A stretch of DNA of 64,000 bases, taken from the NCBI GenBank assembly GCA_036362985.1, contig JAYGXS010000010.1:12908958-12972957 (forward strand), read 5' to 3'. Positions 23,380 to 33,044 of the stretch are shown here, piece by piece; positions within the stretch are counted from its first letter, which is position 1, and each line of letters opens with the position of its first letter. The notes beneath the pieces were generated by a model that saw only the letters and a list, made by a program, of their open reading frames with translations, was not told where the DNA came from and made no database searches. The translations under genes and the position numbers were made by a program. This DNA is from Ligula intestinalis (taxonomy: Eukaryota > Platyhelminthes > Cestoda > Diphyllobothriidea > Diphyllobothriidae).

Positions 23380-23885
23380 GAAGTCCGCCAAAATCTCACG
23401 ACTGCTGTTCTTGACGTTTGGGAACAGCCAATGACAGTTGCCCTAAAGCTGCTTTCTGGCCCGGCGACTAATAGCAAGCCTGCACGCGTGTATGCTCTCT
23501 CTGGCTACTGACCTGACTGCTGTCAAGCCGGCACTTAGGACCCAGCTGGCCTCCAGGCCGGTCGTGTGCTCCGAAGTCAAACTTTTTCCTAATTCAGAAG
23601 GACAGTTGGCGAGCATACGTATACTTTCGATAAATTCTCTTCGGGCCATTACATTTATATGGAAGGGGAAGGTACAGGGTGACAAGCAATCAATTAATTA
23701 TCGTTCTAATCAACTTAGTCTTGGGAATGGGGGCTTGGGGTTTGGGTTGATAAAAAGGGGGAAGTGTACACAATAAACTATTCCTACTATTCTGGCCTCC
23801 AATGACTTCTTCCCTTCTAAGAAACCATGATCTAAGGATCGCTGTAGCCAGGGTTTAACTTACTTAACCCCCTGTGCTAAGTTTA
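23380..23885 (+). repeat. Family A copy 3, split by a PLE end
   Basis: The left part runs from GAACAGCCAATGACAG to about 23596. The right part resumes at GTGTACACAATAAACTATTCC (about 23763) and ends GATCGCTGTAGCCAGGG. The interruption is the reversed PLE 3' end at 23597-23757. Confidence 0.6.
23597..23757 (-). mobile_element. Penelope-like 3' terminus, 161 bp
   Basis: Near-identical in reverse orientation to 62945-63090. Both encode, by chance or by descent, the run CTFPFHINVMARREFIESIR, and both finish at CCAACTGTCCTTCTG. It is a very short 3' end inserted in a family A repeat. No clear target duplication is visible. Confidence 0.75.
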
Positions 23886-24339
23886 AGTGATGACAGTATG
23901 CAGCAGTGACAAGTCCGAGATTGTAACTCGTGAGCTTACCCAGAGTGGGAATCCCTTCTCTGGGACGAAATCACTCCGCAAGCCATATTGGGAAATAAGC
24001 CACAACATAGCCGAGCAGTACTATTATGTGTGTACAGAATACTATTACGACCGGCGCTTGGTACTTGTAATTAGCACGAACTCTGAGCTAGCCACGAGGG
24101 AGCAAGAGAGGTCAGTTGGCTAGGAGAAAAGGTGTATTCACACCGAATACGTCAAGGCAAGAATGTGCAGGTCAACGGAACCACGTCACTCTTACAAAAA
24201 GGCTGCGAATTACTTATTCAGTCCACTCCATGAGCAGGCGTCAGTCAGAGGGGACCGATGAGCTATGAGGAAAAATCTATACCCACGGTGCGCTTTAATG
24301 ACAGCGGCGTGGAGTTGCACTCGGAGACCTTTCTGAACG

Positions 24340-24480
24340 ATGAGTAGTCGTGAGCCTTGGCGCATTCCCAAAAAACACACAACTCCTACTGGGCTTACCC
24401 TCTCTCTTCATTTACAAAACTGGATAGGATAATTGCAGTGCACTGAGCGCACCAACGGTTTACACCCCTACAGACCTTTT
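24340..24480 (+). repeat. Family B fragment (copy 3)
   Basis: Only the 3' half remains: ACACACAACTCCTACTG, CTTACCCTCTCTCTTC, then GATAATTGCAGTGCACTGAG. Confidence 0.4.
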
Positions 24481-27400
24481 GATCTCATGTCTGACTTGAC
24501 GTTCGCCTCCGATCTCTTCGGAACCTCAATTTAGGACGGTGTGGATCAGGGGGGCAGTTCCCCTCTGTTCGCGTTTACGTGCATGCACGGGTTGGCATTC
24601 GCTTTGAGCACACATGAAAAATCGTGTAATGCAGCAGCTTTTGGTTACTTTTGTCACAATGTTAGCGTCCGTATCTGAGGTGTGAGTCCGAAATGCCAGA
24701 CGCATACCCCTTCTCTTCCAGCGATCGCGGCAACGTCTTCTCAAACCGTCAGTGTGCTAATACCCCTATCCGGTAACTATGCTGCCCCCGCATATGGATC
24801 CACCTGACTACTTAATTTATCTACGGCAGTCCATCCAACATAGTTTACGTCTTTCGGGGTGAGTTTTCACTTACCACCATTGTGTATGCGCATCTAAACA
24901 AATGAGCCATTTTGAGGCCCGAAGGCATGGTGGAGGCTCGTGCAGGGTAGGGCTGCTGTTCAGCTCCCAGAACTGCTACCAATGCATGCTGTGAAGTCCT
25001 ATGTCAGTGCTGAATGTACAGTAGGTGTTTTAGCTCATGAAAACCAGGGAGTTTTGCAAGCAACTCCCGGTTATGAAAACACAGCCCAAGCTGCGGCCCC
25101 CAAAACCTTACAGCAATAAAGTAATGATCTTTCTTCAAACTAGGGCATATTGCGATTTATCAAGCAATATTACGTTTTTTAAAGAAATACCAGGTTTTCA
25201 GCGAAACAGAAAATTCCGAAGAGGAAAAATCGAGCGTACGGTGAAGACTTAAGTTTTAAATTTAGAGGAAGCCTGTTCATGCAAAAATCCGAGTGAATAA
25301 AGCAACGCAAGTAGAATTACGTTGGTAAATTATCGTTGTGAAAAATAATCGGATACGCATGCTCCCATATTACGTGCAGTCTACTGTATGGCTGTTACCG
25401 GACAGCCCAAAGTTCGAGTATGTATTCTGACAAGGTTTCAAGAGACTTGCTAGTTGTTTCTTCCGTTTATACGCAACGTTGAACTAAGGCAATCAGCTTT
25501 TCGGTTGATTTTGCCGGTCATAGGACTGTGATATTTCGTAAGCCCACGTGCGGACCTGCTGGTCAGAGACTAATAAATTTGAATGGAATTGTCACGAGCA
25601 GTCGTAGACGCGCCATTCTTGTGCGCACTAAGATTACGACGAGATTCAGACCGTTCTTGAAATGGTGATTAACACTTTACGATGTTCACTGGCTTTAGTC
25701 AATTGCCCATAAATAAGGATTATATTCTATGTGCTTACTAAAACCTTCAAAATAAGATATTTCTTAAAATCATTTACCTAAATAAAGAGTTTTTAACCAT
25801 TCTATCTTATAAAACTGTCTGTTTGGGTAATGGTTTTAGAATTACACAAATATGTCAACTCATTGCCGAGACAAATGAGCATCCACAATAAAATTCACGA
25901 ATGCATGTGCCTATGATTGATTAAAAAGCTTTCTTTAGCAAGTCACCTGTTAAAAAGCGTTTTAATTAGACGTCGAGCATCTGTATAGTTTTCCTTTGTT
26001 TGCAGAGTAGGTTAGGATCAAAATGGGGAATTTCTGTCAGTTTTTAACTTCAGCGCGCGAGGCAAGCGTCAGTGCGGATTGGAACTGTCCCAGAGGTTGG
26101 CCGAGAGGTTGGCCGAGAGCTGCAAGCACGTAACTTCGTGTGCGGCGGGACGCAGGAGGTGGAAGCCCCTAGAGGTTCAAGACAGCAATTTCAATAGTTA
26201 CAGATTCAGGCATGCTCAGTGTAGGCCAAATAGCGCTTACCACAAGTAAATATGGGCCTCGGCTTAGTGAAATGTGGTACAGGCGCAGTCCAATTGAGGA
26301 GCTTACTGGAGTTTAGGTAGTCACTAGCACACACGTTCTGGCACGTACTCCGTGACCTTCCTCACGAGCGAAAAAGACAATATGGCCTGGTGATTGCGAC
26401 TGCCACATCTGGAATTTCACGTGACATGTACGGAACTTGAACGATAAGTTAGTCAGACGGTATACTTGCCATTTTATAAAATGTTAACCAACTTACTGAA
26501 ATTATTTTCTCGTTTCAAAAAGAGTAAAAACGTAGAGTATTACAATTCATTATCGTGCAGCATTCTTCCATGATATATCAGACACTTCAGGGTGATAGCT
26601 TTTGAACGCACCTTTTCCGCCCACCTGCAAAAACTACCCCTGTGAAAATTATTAATTAAGATGGATGATGTTTTCTCGATGTCTTGGTACATTGAAGTAT
26701 ATTTTACAGAAAACACGCTCAAAAATGTTATTTCTTGAAGTTAGATCCTTCAATTTTAAAAATCTTTCCTGGCTGCGACCCGTTGTCACACCTTTGTTGG
26801 TGTTTACGAACTTGATGTTGAATAAACTCCATCTAAGGAAAATCAGGAACTCCTCCACGCTATTACGGTGGATTTACCTAGCTGGCAATAGGTGTAGGCC
26901 ATGTTGTATACTTTAACAAAAGCGTCAACATATGGACAGAAATTACGCTTTATGTATGGATACCTCATGGTGTCAAAGAATCACTTCAAGGACAGGTACC
27001 TTTTAAGTAGAAAACTGGAAAAATACGTACTTCACTATGAACTGATCGTTAGAGAGGAGCTATATTTTTTAAGCCAAGCATCGCATATCAATGAGGAACA
27101 CTATAATACTTACGTAGTTATCATACAAAGTGAAGTTTTGGCGGACGGCCAAAAAGAAGTTCAATCAAAGGCCAACATCCTGACGTGGCTGATATCCCAT
27201 GAGGTTCTGCTGCAAACTAATTAATATGGCAACCCTTCTTAAATATTATTTTTGAACAGAGAGAACATTTTAGCGTTTTGGTTAGAATTTCACAAGATAA
27301 CATCCCTACCGTAAGTCCTAGTCTCCGCGAACTGCTTTGAAAGCTGCCTTCCTTTGTGTCAAACTGCTGGTATGAGTTTCCTGTTTATTCCAGGAAAAAT

Positions 27401-27589
27401 TCGAAATCTTTTAGGCAGGGAGAAGTTTGCCGTAAAAAAATATATTCAACTCCAGTTACTACGCAGATTCCGCTATCTTTGGGCGATATTTTTTCATGTT
27501 TATACATCTCGCTTAGTTGTTAATCCAATCTAAATATTCTTTTCGGAAGACTTGTTGTTGTAGTGGCCTCTTGCAGCCACTTGAAATCC
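24481..27589. other. No recognised gene over 3.1 kb
   Basis: AT-rich. The only sizeable frames are plus-strand 26665-26916 and 26901-27224 (83 and 107 codons), which I cannot place in a family. A 12-bp tandem duplication AGAGGTTGGCCG lies near 26093-26118. Confidence 0.35.
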
Positions 27590-27930
27590 AAAATCAGCCG
27601 CTGACGCATGGGGCCTTTAGCCTGCAAAGCCGCGTGAGCCCATCTCAAATTCGTGCACCCACGCTACTCTAGACATCAACCACACCATTGGCCGCCGTAA
27701 CAAAGCATGCTCCAGCACTGCGGCGATGCCTGATGCCCTCGTCACTCAGAAACTCAAAACTCTTTCCATCGATTTTCCTATTCTTCTGCAGAATACACTA
27801 TTGCGTGTCTTCTTTCCTACTATTCCTAACAATCTGGCTTTCCCACCGTCTTCTTACCTCACCTAAAGGAACCACGAGCCTGGCCGATCGTAGCTGTTAG
27901 GGTTAACCTTCTTAGCCTGAACACCTGTCG
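27590..27930 (+). repeat. Family A copy 4
   Basis: Very close to the copy at 53775-54220: ATTGGCCGCCGTAACAAAGC, CTTCTGCAGAATACACTATT, TCTGGCTTTCCCACCGTC and a GTTAGGGTTAACC end. Confidence 0.65.
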
Positions 27931-28320
27931 ATATAGTGACTCCACCTTCGGCGTCATGCCATGCATGAGGTCACGTGATCGCAAGTCTCGACCTACCTTT
28001 AGGACAGCCACATGCTCCGCGCGCGAATGCGCCCGGCCCACTAACACGCGTGCACTAGGTTGCCTCCCCCCATTTTGGCCAATCACTTTCAAGGACCTCA
28101 CTAGGATGACTGCTTATGACTTTACCACTTCAGATTTGCTCCGTTTTGGTGCAGACCTATGCTTGTCCGATAGTCAACTTCCTTCTACCTACTCTCCACA
28201 CCTTCTATACAGAATAAACTATTTCTTCCACTCCGGCCTCCCACTTCTTCGCCTTCCAACAAAGAACTGAGCCTGAAAATCGTAGTGGCGAGAGTTTTCT
28301 CCATTAAAACAACTCCGTGC
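27931..28320 (+). repeat. Family A copy 5
   Basis: Follows copy 4 head to tail. Shows GGCCAATCACTTTCAAGG, CAGAATAAACTATTTCTTCC, GGCCTCCCACTTCTTC and GAAAATCGTAGTGGCGAG. Confidence 0.6.
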
Positions 28321-28419
28321 GATAGACTTGTTGTGGTTTACTGCCCCTGAGGAGTTAGTGCTACGTTAACCTTGAATACAGATAAGGAGTACTCTTTAGG
28401 TTTGAGGGTAAAAGCTGTA

Positions 28420-28870
28420 GTGTTCGCTGCTGTCCAACGCCCACCTAACTCTTGGCGTCACAGACAAGGTCACACAGAGCAGGACCCTGCGCGAATGTAC
28501 TTTTCGGCCTGCCTCCGACCAGACGCGAACTGGCGCGCGGGACACGGACCACCAACGCCAGTGTGTATCTTCGTGCGGTCCAACCAATCACCATCAAGGC
28601 CACGAGACAAAACGAGGATTCGGCGGCCGTCCCCGATTACTGACGACAGAACTCTCTCGGCATTCTGCCCTGAGCAGGGCGGACGCGTCGACGCTGCCGC
28701 GCTTTCATGGTGAAAGCAATGCCAGACCGAAGCACCCTTCGTCCTTACTATTCTTCTATCCTTCTGCAGAATAAACTATTCCTAACAATCTGCCTTTCCC
28801 AAGACTTCTCTCATCTCCTACGGAACCGGGCCTGACAGATCGCAGGCGTTAGGGTTAAACCTTAGAAGCC
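28420..28870 (+). repeat. Family A copy 6
   Basis: Third of the head-to-tail run. Shows CAACCAATCACCATCAAGG, TTCTGCAGAATAAACTATTC, AACCGGGCCTGACAGATCGC and GTTAGGGTTAAAC. Confidence 0.6.
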
Positions 28871-28879
28871 TTATCAGAG

Positions 28880-29545
28880 CTGCGCAAACGAAAAGTAGTT
28901 CCGGGGATCTATCGTGATATAGACTGATACCAATACTGATAGTGACATTTAAGGTGGAGGATGGCATAAATTAACCTATATCTGGAATGCTAATAGTTCT
29001 GACTTTCTAAACCTAAGCACACAATATTCTCAGCAATTGAAAACATCCCAACACATTTTACTATGTGCATTTGTCTTTGAGAACCAAAGCAATGCTTTGG
29101 AAAGCATTCTAAAATTTAAAATTGCATCCTCCCGTTTGTTTAGCTTCGTTTTTATCCACTAGTCGTGATATTTTTGGTAGAGAGGTGTCATCGATGATGA
29201 CAAGTATTTTCACTTGTGCATTCAGCATTCGCCACCAAGTAGCTACAATTCAAAATTTGTTTGAGAGGATACAGAATTCGAATAAAGAGCTTTTCGTGGA
29301 AAAGTTATTCCTGCGCTGTAGCACGGTGCCGAATGACCTCAGGGAGTATGCTAAATTGCACTCCAACATAACGTACTGGCGGTCTCTCTCGCGTGTTGAG
29401 AAGATCTGCGGCAGACGCGTCAGTGTCACCTTTCTACCGGTGGCCGGATGCTTTGGACTAGCTCGTTTAACATCTGGCGCACCTCTAAAGCACTGCAGCC
29501 CGCCGGCTTGAGCTGAGTCTATGCACGGCCGCGCTTACACCTGGG
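28880..29545. other. no recognisable gene
   Basis: A 129-codon plus-strand frame at 29122-29511 has no recognisable domain and runs to the edge of the duplicated block. I do not call it a gene. Confidence 0.3.
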
Positions 29546-29549
29546 GCTA

Positions 29550-31000
29550 GTCGCGTCAGCCAGCCAGCTTGTTTGGCACCCAGGTGATTTTATTATCAGA
29601 TGCCCAAACTCGGCCCTTGACACAACCACTCACGCGACCACAGCCAGAAAAATCGCGCCCACGCAAACAGACCCAAGCGCGTAAACATCATACCGCTGCT
29701 CGCACGCCCCCGCATGTTTCAGACGCAAACAACAGCCGCGGCAACCCGCTTTGTGTACCGAATAAAGTGCTCCTAGCAGCTGATGGACTTTTGTCACTAG
29801 ATGGAGCAATTTTAGTGTTTGCGATCACAGTAGATCACTCCTCCCTGGCCGCAATATCCTAAAAAGTAAGAGCGTACCCCCGTTACCTAATCCTCAAAAG
29901 CCCTTGTAGCACTAGAGCCGTGGTGAGGACGGCAACGGGCTTCGTCGACAAAATCAGCCTCGTTTCCAGGACGTCACAGAAGGACTTAATGGGATAAGCC
30001 GCTATCCGACGGGGCTGTTTTGATACATGCAGGGGTTCACAAATGGCTCATTGTGAGAGAAAAAGTGTGCACGCGCAGGATGCCGGTTAAGCCCAACTGC
30101 TTTCCGGTGTCAGAGAGGCGACTGAAGCGACACAGGCCGAATAAAACGCAAAGGCAGGTTAGAACTTGCATTGACCACGACTTTGCCCTCCCAACCCCGT
30201 AAGGTGGGCACCAAAATGTTTCCCTGTGTTGCGAAGTGTAAAAAAATATTTCGACAAAGCCGCCAGATTTATAGCATGGAAATAATTTCAGGTCAGTTCA
30301 TGCCTAACAGCATGCTGTTTCTCGGCTGGTATCTAGGTGGCTGCCTAAATAAGTTACACCCTGACAGGATTCACTACCAAAGTAGCGAATTCAATTTAGA
30401 TCAGGGGTCAGGAAGGTGCGGCTCACGAGCCGGGTGTGGCTCTTTTGATGATGGCGTCTGGCTCTCTTAAGGTAAAATTGGAATTAGAAACCTCAGATAT
30501 TGTGATTTTGATTCCTCCAATGAGGTTTATTACACTCACATTTAATTGAGTTCAATCTCAACTTATATTATATGGCTCCCACTAAAATATATTTCCAGAT
30601 ATTTTCTTTCTTGGCTCGTTGAGTCAAAAGGGTTCCCGAACTCTGCTTTAGATGTGTGATCGATACATGCAAAAGTGCACTCCTTTGTTCTATAAATACG
30701 CATAGTTTGTTGTTCATAAGCATTTTATTGCAGACAACGTCTTCGTCCAACTTTTCCCTAAACGTTGACAGTATTTTCATTTTGAGGGTTTCATAATAGT
30801 GATAATAGCATGAAGCCTAATTAACAGTCCTTTGTTTTCTCAAGGCTCTCAACCTACAGGCTACTATCCATGAAGACGTTTCTTCGTGCGCACTTAATAT
30901 TTTAATACACAAGTTACCTTGTGTACTCTGTACGCCACATTAAACAGCTTAAGAATAGTAGGCTACGCGACTTATCCCGCGAGCACTTTACGAATTCTCT
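29550..31000. repeat. Long dispersed duplication, copy D1
   Basis: Colinear with 40245-42300. Examples are GTCAGCCAGCC with TTTGGCACCCAGGTGA, CACGCAAACAGACCCAAGCG, GGTAAGAGCGTAC-like and CCTAATCCTCAAAAGCC, GCCGTGGTGAGGACGGCA, then GACCACGACTTTGCC and CCTACAGGCTAC ... CCATGAAGACGT. D1 carries a hAT MITE that D2 lacks, and D2 has extra sequence at about 40820-41400. No coding domain identified; it may be an unknown non-autonomous element. Confidence 0.65.
30402..30645. mobile_element. hAT-type MITE, 244 bp
   Basis: Starts CAGGGGTCAGGAA and ends with the inverse of CAGAGTTCGGGAA (10 of 13 positions agree). Subterminal GGCTCACGAGCC and TGTGGCTC are typical of hAT elements. Flanks are ATTTAGAT (30394-30401) and CTTTAGAT (30646-30653), an 8-bp duplication with one difference. 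D2 at about 41970-41990 has one uninterrupted CTTTAGAT at the corresponding place. No transposase is encoded. Confidence 0.8.
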
Positions 31001-31215
31001 ATGTGAGAAAATAAGAAGTGGGATGCAGAGTGGGAGGAATAGCGTATTCTGTACAGATGTGGTTTTAGAATAGGTTGTAGGAAGTTGGCAACTGGACGAG
31101 TGCACGTCCACAGCCCGGAGTGCGGCGTCCGAAGTGTGAGAGCGCGGCATTTGTCCCAGTGAGTTCCTCCGTGAATCAACCTTGAAGGTGATTGGTCAGA
31201 CCGGACTAAGGTAGG
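30995..31215 (-). repeat. Family A copy 7, the only reversed copy
   Basis: The reverse strand reads TGACCAATCACCTTCAAGG, CTCACACTTCGGACG, CTGTACAGAATACGCTATTC and CTCCCACTCTG. It abuts the right end of D1. Confidence 0.6.
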
Positions 31216-31660
31216 CAGGCAATGTTGCGCACGCGAGAGGTTGAACGTTGTACTCGGAGACGGGCCACTACGGATACCTTATCGCATATTTGTAAACCGA
31301 AATTCCGAAGTGTGTTTCGATTCAAGATTAAACAAAAACATACTTCAAAATTTCAGTTGATAGTTAATGTGTATCTACTACAGATTGATGAAGGATGTGG
31401 CATTATGGACAAAAACTGACAGCGTTAGCCTGAATCCCGTGATGAAGCAAGCACATTGAAAGTAAACAGTGGGAATAGACACATGCGGTGCAAATACTTC
31501 TAAAAGCGACAGGAAACGGCAGGTTATCGATGTCTTACTTTCGTCGACGTCTGCTAGTGAGTGAGGTGACGCTAGTGTTGCCCACTTTACCAACCTAAGA
31601 CTGCTAAATACAAATAACGTTCACCACGTGTTTTTGTCACAGAATACTTCTAAAGAGCGA
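31216..31660. other. no recognisable gene
   Basis: Unassigned spacer between the reversed repeat and a PLE. Confidence 0.3.
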
Positions 31661-32755
31661 TTATGTTGGAAATTATCGCCTCCAACCAATACAACCTGCG
31701 TTCTGGTGCCGATATGTGGACGACAGATTCGTTGTAATCTAACAAAGCTACATAGCAGACCTTCAAACCCTGTTTAACGGAATCTTCCACGATGTTCGAT
31801 TGACAAAGGAAGAAGGGACCCGCAAACAACTGGCTCCCCTTGATGTCCTCGTCACACACAGGGCCAGCAAAGAACTCAGTACCACGGTGTACGGAAAAGC
31901 GACTGATACAACTCAGCTGCTTAACTACCGCATCAACTACCCGATAGCGCATAAACGAGGCTGTATTAGAACATTCCTCCAGAGAGTAGAAACACCTTGC
32001 AGTGAACCTCAGGGACCAGTGCGAGAATTACATCACCTTCGAGACCAACTGGCAGAGAATGGGTACCTGAAAAGCTTCATCGGTCGCTGCCTCCGTACGC
32101 ACCCAAGGGGAACAAACGGATGAGGGCCTCCAATACTCGGGCATCATTTACCGTACATAACAAATGTTTCAGAAGTCACGGAAGGTGTTGTTGCAGAGCG
32201 CGGCCTGGATATTGCTCATCGGCCGACAAGTACCACCCGTTATCGGATCATGCAAATACAGGACAGACTCGACTTGAGTGAGCAGTAGGGTGTCGTGTAT
32301 GATGTTGCGACTGTTCTTGCCATTATACAGAGGAGACCGGGCGGCGACTTAGTTCGCGAGTAATGGAGCACAAAGAGGTAGTGCGGAAAGGCGGCCCAAT
32401 GCCTCAGATCGCTATCCACACCCTGGAGGAAGGTCATGAATTCAAATTCACGGGCACGCTGATAATGTCGCGAAACGTGGCGGAACTACTAGACGCCTGG
32501 GTTCCTGACCCCAACCCCATCAACAGACATTTTAATGTACCCCCCTGCTATGACGCTCTTTGTTCGCGCGGCCCAGTTCCTGTCCAATGACGCAGGCCGT
32601 GAAGACGGCGTGGGCATAGACCCAGCTCATCAAAAATGCTACCCCCATTTTTTCTCCTACCTGGAATATAAAACACGTCGATTCCCGCTGCATTCTCATT
32701 GTCTCTGTAGATGGCTTCGTGTACGAAGCTGAAAGTTCAAACACATACAAGTGCT
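31661..32755 (+). mobile_element. Penelope-like element, RT end to 3' tail
   Basis: Begins in the RT palm with FWCRYVDDRFVVI (31709-31740), keeping the catalytic YVDD. It continues through LNYRINYPIAHKRGCIRTFL near 31920, then ENGYLKSFIGRCL and YITNVSEVTEGVV. A damaged GIY-YIG start follows, then IAIHTLEEGHEFKFTGTLI and DPNPINRHFNVPPCYDAL, and a stop near 32590. The 3' region holds a 6-bp stem GCTTCG/CGAAGC (32714-32729) followed by TGAAA, the hammerhead-like layout again. Two in-frame stops make it inactive. It lies just beyond the poly(A) signal of the minus-strand SPP gene. Confidence 0.85.
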
Positions 32756-32820
32756 ATACCAGTGGCCGCAATTGTATCTCCTTTGCAGTGATTATGTTAT
32801 TTGAGACGGACGTTTTACGG

Positions 32821-32826
32821 TTTATT
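32821..32826 (-). terminator. Polyadenylation signal of the SPP gene
   Basis: TTTATT on the plus strand is AATAAA on the minus strand. It lies about 220 nt beyond the SPP stop codon at 33045-33047. Confidence 0.65.
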
Positions 32827-33044
32827 CACGCGACCACGCGATTGACAATGACAAAATAAATGAACACAAACACGGACATTCGTGCGGAAGAGGGGTAAGG
32901 ATGCAACTGTCCACAAAAATACCGGGAAACTGTAGGAAGGAGAAGAAGTACCAGAAAAGGACGTGAAACAACACAAGCCGAGGAAGATGCAGCAGAAGGG
33001 AGGCTTATGGACAGGCGATCACAAGGTGTGGGGGTTGAGGGAGA

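Noticed and set aside
29122..29511. 129-codon plus-strand open frame
   Set aside because: No domain, no splice or poly(A) context, and next to repeat D1.
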